A stretch of DNA of 64,000 nt, taken from Algoriphagus vanfongensis DSM 17529. GTDB taxonomy: Bacteria > Bacteroidota > Bacteroidia > Cytophagales > Cyclobacteriaceae. The stretch is taken from the NCBI RefSeq assembly GCF_000429465.1, contig NZ_AUBX01000018.1:62001-126000 (forward strand). The letters run 5' to 3'. The notes beneath the pieces were generated by a model. That model searched no databases. It saw only the letters and a program-made list of their open reading frames with translations, and was not told where the DNA came from. A program made the position numbers and the translations under genes. Positions 38,946 to 48,003 of this stretch are shown here, in pieces; position 1 is the stretch's first letter, and each line of letters starts with the position of its first letter.

Positions 38946-39370
38946 TGGAGGGTTTGTTGGTGACGTGTGTGGCTACCGTGTCTGCTGGTTTGACTTATTT
39001 CATTCATACGAAGTGGAGACTGAATCCTGTTTTGGTTTCTGCTGCAATAGCTCTACTTGTTTCATTGTTTTGTGAGTCTGTTTCTGGAGGTGGAAGCACA
39101 CTTATCGAGGCGATTCCTTTTGTCTCTTTAGGTGGTACTTTCGTGGGCATGAGCGCCAAGAAAAAAGTAAAATCTATCTATCCGATATTAATAGCGGGTT
39201 TTGTGTTTTCTCTTCTTTTTATCAGGTCCAGTAGTTTGTTTGAGGGTTTTGGTGGTGCGCTGGGTTTGTCGGCTTGCATTTCCGTTTTGGCAGTCACTGG
39301 CATGCAAAAAGTGCTGAAAAAAACGAGAGTCACTGTGCACAAGAGAAAACTGCGGAAGAGTTCTTATTGA
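38942..39370 (+). CDS. Membrane protein, second of a coupled pair
   Basis: 142 aa from the ATG at 38942, which overlaps the preceding stop as ATGA; an in-frame GTG lies at 38936. Four to five hydrophobic segments with a basic C-terminal tail (KKTRVTVHKRKLRKSSY). It repeats the GTFVGMSAKK motif of the first protein. The two may be halves of a family split into two chains, or two subunits. No family recognised. The last seven bases overlap the 3' end of the convergent DUF4260 gene. Confidence 0.65.
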   Translation: MMEGLLVTCVATVSAGLTYFIHTKWRLNPVLVSAAIALLVSLFCESVSGGGSTLIEAIPFVSLGGTFVGMSAKKKVKSIYPILIAGFVFSLLFIRSSSLFEGFGGALGLSACISVLAVTGMQKVLKKTRVTVHKRKLRKSSY

Positions 39371-39735
39371 GATTGTGCTGGTTTTTTAAGGTTTCCCAAG
39401 TGGGTGAAGTGAAAGCCTTTTTCATATTTCAGGCCATAACCAAAGATCCTGTCAAATGCTGCATGTGAAAAGAGTATAATTCCCGCTAGTGTCAAGGGAA
39501 TGCTCTCCAAGAAATATCCGGAGAAATACAAGACGATGGCGAGACCGCGATGATGCAACAGGTTGTAGGTCCAGGCTCCGGCTTTTTCATGAATCAAATA
39601 TCCCAGCATCCCGATGTCCGGCAAGAAAAACAAACCCAACATCCACCACCACGAAAGTCCAGTCAAGTGAAAGGCAAAGGATCCAAGGACAAATAGACAG
39701 ATTTCTTCTAGTTTGAGCAGAGTATTCATCACCAT
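39364..39735 (-). CDS. DUF4260 family membrane protein
   Basis: 123 aa (121 from the second ATG at 39729). Four membrane segments. DUF4260 features: FLPDIGMLGYLIHEKAG, YNLLHHRGLAI, and the C-terminal AFDRIFGYGLKYEKGFHFTH followed by HLG. The family has no known function. Its 3' end overlaps the convergent membrane gene by 7 bp. Confidence 0.85.
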   Translation of the reverse strand: MVMNTLLKLEEICLFVLGSFAFHLTGLSWWWMLGLFFLPDIGMLGYLIHEKAGAWTYNLLHHRGLAIVLYFSGYFLESIPLTLAGIILFSHAAFDRIFGYGLKYEKGFHFTHLGNLKKPAQSQ

Positions 39736-39815
39736 CTTGTTTGTTTGTTGAAGCTATAAAAGTATCAGTCTGAGTTTATTTGAGGTTACTATTTCTTTGT
39801 TTTTTTGAAACAAAA

Positions 39816-39841
39816 AGCGCGACTCTATATAGAATCGCGCT
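39816..39841 (-). terminator. Terminator of the first esterase gene
   Basis: AGCGCGA (39816-39822) pairs with TCGCGCT (39835-39841); an inner TCT/AGA stem continues after a G.U wobble on the minus strand. TTTTTG follows on the minus strand. Confidence 0.85.
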
Positions 39842-39872
39842 AATGGACAATAGGAAGATTGGGGACTTAATA

Positions 39873-41030
39873 TCAAAACAACATTGGGGCAAAAAGCACC
39901 AAATAATCTCTCCAATTGGCCCAAGTATGACCGCCTTCGCTTTCATGGTATTCATGTGCTAGGCCTGTTTTATCCAAAATGGACAAGAGTCTCTTGTTGG
40001 ACTCCATGACAAAATCAGTTTTGCCGCAGGCTACCCAATATTTGGCGACTCCGCTATCTTTCAATGCATTGAATTTTTGTTCCAATTCTGCCATGTCGGC
40101 ATTGGGGTCAAAGATGCCGCTACTGAAGACTCCGATATAGTCAAAAGTGCCCGGGTAATTGATAGAAGCCGTGATTGTATGACCACCACCCATAGATAGG
40201 CCAGCGATAGCTCGGGAAGATTTATCAGATTTCACCCGATAGTTTTTTTCGATATATGGCACTACATCTTCGACCAGACTTTTCTCAAATTTCCCCGCCC
40301 ACTGCATGTAGGTTTCACGTGTAGGAGGGCTGACTCCCGGTGCTTGGGTCAAAGTTGAGCTTTGCCAAGCATTCCCATTGGTCATCACTACAAGCATAGG
40401 CTTGGCTTTGCCAGCGGCGATCAGATTGTCTAGGATCAGGTTGGTTCTTCCCAAAGAAGACCAAGCATCTTCATCCCCGCCAGCTCCATGAAGGAGATAC
40501 AATACCGGATAGGATTCGCTGCTGGATTCGTAGCCAGGAGGAGTGTATACATACATTCGGCGCTTCATATCAAGAGAAGGTGAATCGTACCAGACTTTAG
40601 AAAGAGTACCGTGTGGCACAGGGTTTTGCTGAAACACCTCGGCTTCTTTGCCTGGGATCATCAACAAACTAGCATAGCGGGTACCATCGCGCAGTGCATG
40701 TGGATTGGTGACATCAATAGCCGCTACTCCGTCGATGAAGAAATTGTAATGGTACATCGTGGATGCGAGGGGATCTATAGTCACTTCCCACACACCATTT
40801 TCGGTTTTTGATAGGGCAAGGGTCTCTCCGAAATCCATCCAGCTTCCATTGATAGTGACTTCATTGGCTTTGGGAGAGTAAACTCGGAAAGTGACTGATC
40901 TGTCTGGAGCAATAGCTGGAGACACTACTTGAGGTGCCTGCATGGCACTTATTTCCTGCGCATTGCTCCTATGGAAATGGAGTAGTCCCGCGTAGAGAAG
41001 AAAGAGGATTAAAGAGTGTTTGAGTTTCAT
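39873..41030 (-). CDS. Secreted esterase with N-terminal CBM48-like domain (paralogue A)
   Basis: 385 aa from ATG 41030, which gives a signal peptide (MKLKHSLILFLLYAGLL, cleaved near SNAQE). The apparent upstream extension back to 41165 belongs to the 3' end of the neighbouring gene. An early-set/E-set domain (about 30-125) with VTFRVYSPKANEVTINGSW is followed by an alpha/beta hydrolase of the esterase D/feruloyl-esterase type: [17 protein letters not shown], nucleophile in AGLSMGGGHT (GxSxG), and a C-terminal SEGGHTWANWRDYL carrying the probable His. Members release acyl or feruloyl groups from polysaccharides or act on trehalose-like esters. Tandem with a close paralogue; probably arose by duplication. 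Confidence 0.88.
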   Translation of the reverse strand: MKLKHSLILFLLYAGLLHFHRSNAQEISAMQAPQVVSPAIAPDRSVTFRVYSPKANEVTINGSWMDFGETLALSKTENGVWEVTIDPLASTMYHYNFFIDGVAAIDVTNPHALRDGTRYASLLMIPGKEAEVFQQNPVPHGTLSKVWYDSPSLDMKRRMYVYTPPGYESSSESYPVLYLLHGAGGDEDAWSSLGRTNLILDNLIAAGKAKPMLVVMTNGNAWQSSTLTQAPGVSPPTRETYMQWAGKFEKSLVEDVVPYIEKNYRVKSDKSSRAIAGLSMGGGHTITASINYPGTFDYIGVFSSGIFDPNADMAELEQKFNALKDSGVAKYWVACGKTDFVMESNKRLLSILDKTGLAHEYHESEGGHTWANWRDYLVLFAPMLF

Positions 41031-41053
41031 GGTTTTGGGTTGATTGAGAGAAA

Positions 41054-41079
41054 TCCTGTGCGCCTTAAGGCACACAGGA
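41054..41079. repeat. Hairpin palindrome between the two esterase genes
   Basis: TCCTGTG (41054-41060) and CACAGGA (41073-41079) flank GCCTTAAGGC (41062-41071); the single mismatch between them is a G.U pair on the minus strand, so the RNA would form a 13-bp stem in total. No T-run follows, so it is not a standard terminator; a REP-like element or a processing or stability hairpin is more likely. Confidence 0.5.
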
Positions 41080-41100
41080 GCTACAATAGGTTCAGGTAAT

Positions 41101-42407
<1,307 letters not shown>

Positions 42408-42428
42408 CTTGAGTCGGACAAGGTCGAA

Positions 42429-44465
42429 TTAGCGGTCTTGTACTTTTTTGACCAGTAGCTGTTCGACTTTAAACTGCCAATCTGAAAATTGATGCTCCTG
42501 ATTAGCCAGGTGAACGTGATGATCTTGATCAATGATGTAATCGGCAGGTTTGTCTAGCTGTCTAGTCTGTCCATAGACTGCTTCCACCTGAGATTGTATA
42601 GCTTCCCATTCTGATGTGAGGGTTTTGAGTTTCGCTTCAGCCTGGCTTCTGGATTCACCACTTGGCTCGTCTAGTTCTGCCAAGGTCAGTAGTGTTCTGT
42701 TGGTGAACTGAGCGACTTGCGCCACTTGCTCATAGACTTCCAGTTTGTAGGTGTTGCGTTTTGCCAATTTTTTGGATTCGGCGATTTGCTCCAAAATTGC
42801 TTCGATTCGAGCTTGGTTTTCCTCGGCTTTGGCAAGTCTGTCCTGGTATTTTTCAGTCCAAGTACCGGCAGAATCCAAATTAGGCATTTCGATCAGTGAT
42901 CGCATGGCATTTTCACCATGATTGGCTAGTCGATTTCGATCTTGGCCCGGTTTCAGAAGGGAATTTTTCCAGAAGCCTACAGCCAATTCCAGAGAATCTA
43001 TAAATTCCATCGATTCGTCAGCAAGCGCGGGGCCGAAGGTTCTTTGTCTAAATGTCTTTTCTAATTCTTCGATAGATCTTTTATCTCCAGCCCAAGTGTA
43101 TTCGGCAAAAATGGAGATGCCTCTGCTGTAAAGTTCGAAATGGGGTGAGTCATCATCCCAAAGTGTAAGAAGTAGTCCCTTGGCTCCATTTCTGATCGAA
43201 ATCAAGGCGAAATCCCGGATGTTTTTCGCATTACTTTGATTCAGCGGCATCAGGTTCCAGCGTGTCTGTCCGGCTGTGGCGCCCATGACTTCGAAGCCAT
43301 TGTCTGTAAACCATTTCATGGCTCTTTCATTACCGGGAGTCTCAGGATGGCTATAATTCCACCTCATGTAGACGCAGTTTTTTGGGAACATGTCCACATA
43401 CTTATTCAGTTCTGGTTCCTGTTTTGTCCAGATACTGTCTACCTGAGATTCGGTTAGTTTTTCATTGAACATGGACTGATAAACTCCAGCATTTTTTAGT
43501 GGCATATCGTCCCAGAAAATCGGGGTTAGGCCTTTTTGCTCTGCGTATTCACTGACGCGGTTTAGCCAGATTAGTTGAAGTTCCAAAGCTGATTTTCCGC
43601 TATTTCTTCCCGTCGTATGCACTTCATCTCCACCTACGTGTAGGTAGGTAGCGTAGGGAAATGCTTTCAGTGCATCTTCATATAGGTCAAACTGAACTTT
43701 GTAGGTTTCTTCATCCAATGGATTGAATGCCCAGTCACTCTTCGGGTCATCCCTCAGATGTTTGTATTCTTCATGTTTCAAAATAAAAGAAGCATGTCCC
43801 AATCCTTGGACCAATGGACTTAACTCTATGTTTCGTGCTTTTGCATAGTCGCTGATTGCTTTCCATTCTTCTATGCTAAAAGCGTCCGAAGAGCCTACTT
43901 TGGGTTGGAGCTGAAAAGCCAATTTATCCTCAATCTCAACGATGATAGCATTGATTTTCTGAGTGGCCAGTTGGTCCAAAAGGTCATAGTAGTATTCCTT
44001 TTTCTCGAGGTGGTGCTTGACATCCCAGTGGATAGCTCTGTATGTCAATTCAGGTTCATCTTCAATTTTCAGCTGAGGTAAATCTGCGTTCTGGTCTTGA
44101 CAGTCTTGTAAGATCTGTCCCAAAGTCATCAAGCCATACCAAAGTCCTTCTTGGCTGCTAGCTGAAACAGACACTGCATCAGAATCAATTTCTAGTTCGT
44201 AGCCTTCTGGAGCAATTTGTTTCGCTTCGTCATAGGTAAAGGTGATGACAGGATTTTCAAATGAATCCAAGTTTCCGTTGGCTACAAAATATTCATATGC
44301 TTTCGTATAAGCCGCTTCCACTGCTGCTAAGCTCAGGTCTGAGTGTCCCGTCAGGGTGAGGGAACTTGGACTCGGGAGAATCTGTAGTGCTACAGGTTGG
44401 GATCCTTTCTTTTGACAGGATAAAGTCAAAAAAGCCAAGCAGAATAAAACAATAAGGTTTTTCAT
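42429..44465 (-). CDS. GH20-type lipoprotein (beta-N-acetylhexosaminidase-like)
   Basis: 678 aa. Lipobox TLSC with Cys17 implies lipid anchoring. The N-terminal domain (about 25-135) is of the GH20b kind. The TIM barrel follows from about residue 140 with RAIHWDVKHHL and the catalytic acid pair Asp280-Glu281 in YLHVGGDEVHTTG. Later comes LLTLWDDDSPHFELY (an aromatic-rich region that lines the pocket). GH20 enzymes remove terminal GlcNAc or GalNAc. The usual RG-LDxxR motif is altered (RAIHWDVKHH), so the substrate may differ from chitobiose. A C-terminal helical domain (about 520-678) is rich in Glu/Gln. Single gene, ended by its own terminator. Confidence 0.87.
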   Translation of the reverse strand: MKNLIVLFCLAFLTLSCQKKGSQPVALQILPSPSSLTLTGHSDLSLAAVEAAYTKAYEYFVANGNLDSFENPVITFTYDEAKQIAPEGYELEIDSDAVSVSASSQEGLWYGLMTLGQILQDCQDQNADLPQLKIEDEPELTYRAIHWDVKHHLEKKEYYYDLLDQLATQKINAIIVEIEDKLAFQLQPKVGSSDAFSIEEWKAISDYAKARNIELSPLVQGLGHASFILKHEEYKHLRDDPKSDWAFNPLDEETYKVQFDLYEDALKAFPYATYLHVGGDEVHTTGRNSGKSALELQLIWLNRVSEYAEQKGLTPIFWDDMPLKNAGVYQSMFNEKLTESQVDSIWTKQEPELNKYVDMFPKNCVYMRWNYSHPETPGNERAMKWFTDNGFEVMGATAGQTRWNLMPLNQSNAKNIRDFALISIRNGAKGLLLTLWDDDSPHFELYSRGISIFAEYTWAGDKRSIEELEKTFRQRTFGPALADESMEFIDSLELAVGFWKNSLLKPGQDRNRLANHGENAMRSLIEMPNLDSAGTWTEKYQDRLAKAEENQARIEAILEQIAESKKLAKRNTYKLEVYEQVAQVAQFTNRTLLTLAELDEPSGESRSQAEAKLKTLTSEWEAIQSQVEAVYGQTRQLDKPADYIIDQDHHVHLANQEHQFSDWQFKVEQLLVKKVQDR

Positions 44466-44494
44466 AAACAGGGTTAATTGTAACTGTGAAAAAG

Positions 44495-44516
44495 TAAAAT
44501 TATAAAATTATAAAAT
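44495..44516. repeat. Short AT-rich tandem repeat, TAAAATTA x 2.75
   Basis: Units TAAAATTA at 44495, 44503 and a partial unit at 44511. Located just upstream of the GH20-type gene start on the minus strand, so it may simply be an AT-rich promoter region. Confidence 0.4.
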
Positions 44517-44599
44517 GGAAAAAAGTTATTATAAAATTTTAAATAAGTATAAGGGGAGAATCGAGTTCATTGTTTGCAAATAAGTTGCATTTTATATTC

Positions 44600-44625
44600 C
44601 TTTGTCCGCTCAAAGTCAGTCGAAG
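44600..44625. repeat. Dispersed repeat variant (GTCCGCTCAAAGTCAGTCGA)
   Basis: This stretch resembles the repeat at 52596-52623 (reverse complement: CCCTTCGACTCCGCTCAGGG), sharing the TCCGCTCA and GTCGAAGGG parts, but with a different middle. It lies immediately before the start of the DUF1624 gene and so may overlap its promoter. Confidence 0.4.
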
Positions 44626-44633
44626 GGAAGATC

Positions 44634-45803
44634 ATGCAAACGACTATAATCTCCGATTTCAGCAGTAACAGTAAAAGCTCAAGAATTGCTTCTATTGATA
44701 TCTTGCGTGGGTTAGTCATGTTGATTATGCTGTTGGATCATGTACGGGAGCGATTCTTTTACCATCATCAGGTATCGGATCCCATGGTACTTTCTGACGT
44801 TGCCCCATCCTTGTTTTTTACGAGATTGGCGGCGCATTTGTGTGCTCCGGTATTTGTGTTTTTGACTGGATTGGGAGCCTGGCTCTATGCTCATCCTTCC
44901 GGTAAAGCTCCTCGTTCGCCAAAGTCGTTTCTGCTCAAGCGTGGACTGTTTTTAGTTCTTTTGGAAATCACACTGGTGAACTTTTCATGGTTTGGGTCAT
45001 TTCAAACGATTTACCTTCAAGTCATATGGGCGATCGGTTTGAGCATGATTTTCTTAGCTTTCTGTAGTGGTATGCCTAGACATTTGCTTGGTCTTTTTGG
45101 TCTGGTGATAGTTTTCGGGCACAATGCACTATCGTTTGTTGAGTTTTCTCCTGGAGAATGGGGATATACAAGTTGGGCCATTCTTCATGACAGAGGCTTT
45201 TTGATCGATACTGATTGGCTGAGGATAAAAGCCTCCTATCCGATTTTGCCTTGGATGGGCGTGATTCTGTGTGGGTATTGGATGGGACCGCTTTTTGGCA
45301 AAGAAGTCAGCCAACAGAAAAGGATTTCTACCTTGGTTTATTTTGGATTGGGGTCTTTTTTGGTATTGGCAATCCTTCGGGGCACGAATAGCTATGGGGA
45401 GACTTTGCCTTGGAAAGTGCAAGAATCAATCACACTGACGGTGATGGATTTTTTGAATTTCACCAAATATCCTCCTTCCTTGGATTTTATCCTATTGACA
45501 TTGGGAATTGGCTTTTTACTGTTGGCAGGATTTGAAAAGAACACATGGAAGCCAATGGAAGTGCTACGGATCTATGGCAACGCACCCATGTTTTTCTACA
45601 TTCTTCACCTTTATGTCTTGCTGGTTTTGTATACGTTATTCAATTCCATATTTGGTCCTACTCAGGGGAAACTCTTCGGATTTGAGCATCTCTGGCAGGT
45701 ATGGACTTTAGCAGTGATATTGGGTTTTGGACTTTACTTTCCGACGAGGTGGTTTGGGAAGTTGAAAAGGAGAAGTCCCTATGCAATTCTGAAATATTTT
45801 TAA
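44634..45803 (+). CDS. DUF1624/heparan-alpha-glucosaminide acetyltransferase-like membrane protein
   Basis: 389 aa from ATG 44634; the frame upstream runs through a dispersed repeat and looks non-coding. Around ten membrane segments. The start SIDILRGLVMLIMLLDHVRERF is the signature of DUF1624 proteins related to lysosomal HGSNAT; the catalytic His is expected in the D-H pair of LLDHVRERF. The family transfers acetyl groups across the membrane to sugars. Substrate unknown. The next gene (aguB) starts 121 bp further on and has its own promoter. Confidence 0.85.
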   Translation: MQTTIISDFSSNSKSSRIASIDILRGLVMLIMLLDHVRERFFYHHQVSDPMVLSDVAPSLFFTRLAAHLCAPVFVFLTGLGAWLYAHPSGKAPRSPKSFLLKRGLFLVLLEITLVNFSWFGSFQTIYLQVIWAIGLSMIFLAFCSGMPRHLLGLFGLVIVFGHNALSFVEFSPGEWGYTSWAILHDRGFLIDTDWLRIKASYPILPWMGVILCGYWMGPLFGKEVSQQKRISTLVYFGLGSFLVLAILRGTNSYGETLPWKVQESITLTVMDFLNFTKYPPSLDFILLTLGIGFLLLAGFEKNTWKPMEVLRIYGNAPMFFYILHLYVLLVLYTLFNSIFGPTQGKLFGFEHLWQVWTLAVILGFGLYFPTRWFGKLKRRSPYAILKYF

Positions 45804-45826
45804 GATCGCTTAAATAGTCAGGTAAT

Positions 45827-45880
45827 TTTCAAATTTTTCAATCTTCCCATTTTCCAATCTGATTTCTCATTTGTCAATCC
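45827..45880. repeat. AT-rich degenerate repeat, reverse-oriented copy
   Basis: Repeated CAATTTTTC / TTTTCCAATC-like units just upstream of aguB, reverse-complementary in style to 2112-2145 and 52556-52596. Part of it overlaps the aguB promoter. Confidence 0.4.
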
Positions 45881-45900
45881 CTTAATCTCCTGTAACTTTA
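45870..45900 (+). promoter_or_regulatory. Candidate promoter of aguB-aguA, TTTG-N19-TAACTTTA
   Basis: TTTG at 45870-45873 and TAACTTTA at 45893-45900 are spaced by 19 nt, close to the Bacteroidota consensus (TTTG-N19-TAnnTTTG). The GTG start of aguB is at 45925, giving a short leader. Confidence 0.45.
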
Positions 45901-45924
45901 CTGGCTCATTCAAAACCAATAGCC

Positions 45925-46800
45925 GTGGCAAACAAAAACGTCAAAGTAGGTCTGGTGCAGCTCAGTTGCTCTGGGGATGTCGCCGAAAATATGAAGAAAA
46001 CAATCGCAGGTATCCGTGAAGCGGCCCAGAAAGGTGCGCAAGTGGTTGTACTGCAGGAGCTTTTCAGATCTCTCTATTTCTGTGATGTGGAGGACTATGA
46101 CAATTTTAATTTGGCAGAAGCCATTCCAGGTCCATCTACTGAAACCTTGGGAGAAATTGCCAAAGATCTAGGAGTAGTTATTGTCGCCTCTCTATTTGAA
46201 AAGCGTGCCGAAGGTCTCTATCACAATACCACTGCGGTATTGGATGCTGACGGTAGCTATTTGGGTAAATACCGGAAAATGCACATTCCTGATGATCCAG
46301 GATATTTTGAGAAATTCTACTTCACACCTGGAGACTTGGGTTACAAAGTTTTCAAAACCAAATTCGCTACAATCGGAGTATTGATCTGCTGGGATCAGTG
46401 GTATCCGGAAGCGGCAAGAATCACTGCTTTGAAAGGAGCGGATTTCTTGGTTTACCCAACGGCAATCGGATGGGCTAAGTCTCAGGATGAGGCGACCAAT
46501 GACGAACAGTATGGCGCTTGGCAGACTATTCAGCGATCTCATGCTGTAGCCAATGGTATCCCGGTAGTGTCTGTAAACAGAACCGGAGAAGAAGCCGAAA
46601 TGCAGTTTTGGGGTGGATCTTTTGTTGCTAATCCATTTGGTAGGGTCGTTTACAAGGCGCCTCATTTGGAAGAAGAAGTGCATGTGGAAGAGCTGGATCT
46701 GACAGGTTCGGATCGATACAGAACTCACTGGCCTTTCCTTCGTGACAGAAGAATTGATTCTTACGAACCTATCACCAAGCGTTTCCTCGACGAAGATTAA
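45925..46800 (+). CDS. aguB: N-carbamoylputrescine amidase
   Basis: 291 aa from a GTG start. A nitrilase-superfamily enzyme with the Glu-Lys-Cys triad visible: Glu45 (VVLQELFRS), Lys118 (YRKMHIPDDP) and Cys155 (LICWDQWYPE). It cleaves N-carbamoylputrescine to putrescine, CO2 and ammonia. Other conserved parts are NRTGEEAEMQFWGGSF and a C-terminal RTHWPFLRDRRIDSY typical of AguB. Three bases separate its stop from the aguA start; together they form an agmatine-to-putrescine operon, in the order B then A. A TTTG-N19-TAACTTTA promoter lies upstream. Confidence 0.95.
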   Translation: MANKNVKVGLVQLSCSGDVAENMKKTIAGIREAAQKGAQVVVLQELFRSLYFCDVEDYDNFNLAEAIPGPSTETLGEIAKDLGVVIVASLFEKRAEGLYHNTTAVLDADGSYLGKYRKMHIPDDPGYFEKFYFTPGDLGYKVFKTKFATIGVLICWDQWYPEAARITALKGADFLVYPTAIGWAKSQDEATNDEQYGAWQTIQRSHAVANGIPVVSVNRTGEEAEMQFWGGSFVANPFGRVVYKAPHLEEEVHVEELDLTGSDRYRTHWPFLRDRRIDSYEPITKRFLDED

Positions 46801-46803
46801 TTG

Positions 46804-47877
46804 ATGAAAGATATTTTCAAACTTGCTGAAACTGGAGCTGCAACTCCAGCTGAATTGGGTTACTATTTCCCTGCGGAATTTGCACCTCAAGAATCCATGT
46901 GGCTAAGTTGGCCACATAAAGAGGAGTCTTGGCCTGGGAAAATTGAAACTATTTACGCGCCTTATTCTCAGTTTATCAAGGAAGTTTCCAAGGGTCAAAA
47001 AGTAAATATCAATGTTGCTGATGAGGCAATGAAGAGGTTTGCTTTGGGCCATTTGGATCAAGCAGGAGTAGATTTAGGCAAGACTTCCTTTCATTTCTTT
47101 CCCACCAATGATGCCTGGTGCAGAGATCATGGACCTGCATTTTTGATCAATCCTCAAGCTGAAGTAAAAAAGGCTTTGGTAAAATGGAATTACAATGCTT
47201 GGGGAGAGAAATACCCTCCTCATGACTTGGATAACCAGATTCCGATTCACATAGCTAAAGCACTCGGGATTCCTTGCTTTAAGCCGGGGATTGTCATGGA
47301 AGGTGGATCTGTGGAATTCAATGGAAAAGGCACTTTGTTGACTTCCAAGGCATGTTTGCTCAATAAAAATAGAAATCCTCACCTGAATCAGGCGGAGATT
47401 GAAAAATACCTTTGCGATTATTATGGGGTCAGCCATATCCTTTGGGTAGGAGATGGGATCGTCGGAGATGATACGGATGGGCATATAGATGATATCACCC
47501 GCTTTGTCAATGAGGACACAGTAGTGACTGTCATTGAAGATCACAAAGGAGATGAGAACTACGATATCCTAAAGGAAAACCTTGAGATGCTGGAGCAGAT
47601 GAAGCTTCAGGATGGAAAGCCTTTGAATATTGTGGAATTGCCGATGCCAAGCCCGGTTGTTTGGGAAGGCCAGAGATTGCCTGCATCCTATGCCAATTTC
47701 TACATTGGAAATGAGGTGGTTGTGGTTCCAGTTTTCAGAGATAAAAATGATCAAAAAGCTTTGGATATCCTTTCAGGCTGTTTCCCGGAGAGAAAAGTAA
47801 TTGGAATAGATTCCACAGACATTATTTGGGGACTGGGAAGTTTCCATTGTCTGAGTCAGCAGGAACCTTCGGTTTAG
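46804..47877 (+). CDS. aguA: Agmatine deiminase
   Basis: 357 aa from ATG 46804 (a TTG at 46801 immediately precedes it). Guanidino-group-modifying fold with the conserved WCRDHGP, MEGGSVEFNGKGTLLTSKA, DGHIDDITRFV and the catalytic Cys349 in GSFHCLSQQEP. It converts agmatine to N-carbamoylputrescine, the substrate of AguB upstream. The operon gives the cell a putrescine route that does not need ornithine decarboxylase; the source of agmatine (arginine decarboxylase) is not in this window. Followed by a hairpin terminator. Confidence 0.96.
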   Translation: MKDIFKLAETGAATPAELGYYFPAEFAPQESMWLSWPHKEESWPGKIETIYAPYSQFIKEVSKGQKVNINVADEAMKRFALGHLDQAGVDLGKTSFHFFPTNDAWCRDHGPAFLINPQAEVKKALVKWNYNAWGEKYPPHDLDNQIPIHIAKALGIPCFKPGIVMEGGSVEFNGKGTLLTSKACLLNKNRNPHLNQAEIEKYLCDYYGVSHILWVGDGIVGDDTDGHIDDITRFVNEDTVVTVIEDHKGDENYDILKENLEMLEQMKLQDGKPLNIVELPMPSPVVWEGQRLPASYANFYIGNEVVVVPVFRDKNDQKALDILSGCFPERKVIGIDSTDIIWGLGSFHCLSQQEPSV

Positions 47878-47960
47878 GAAGCAGTGGTCAGAACTCTGTA
47901 ATAGTCGGATCTATACTCGGAAAGGGGCTGTCAATGATTGAAAATAATATGAAAATAGAG

Positions 47961-47988
47961 AAGGCGATCCTTGTGGATTGCCTTTTTT
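47961..47988 (+). terminator. Terminator of aguB-aguA, possibly shared with priA
   Basis: AAGGCGATCC (47961-47970) and GGATTGCCTT (47975-47984) with one G.U pair, loop TTGT, six T's. The priA stop is only 16 bp beyond on the other strand; the minus-strand T-run is weak. Confidence 0.85.
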
Positions 47989-48003
47989 GCTTCAAAAGCA
48001 GCT

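Noticed and set aside
46192-46890. A 232-codon minus-strand frame opposite aguB
   Set aside because: aguB has its catalytic triad and clear family match; the opposite frame has no family features.
47961-48003. A strong terminator for priA on the minus strand
   Set aside because: The hairpin is real, but on that side it is followed by CTCTATTTTC rather than a good T-run, so it is listed as the aguA terminator only.
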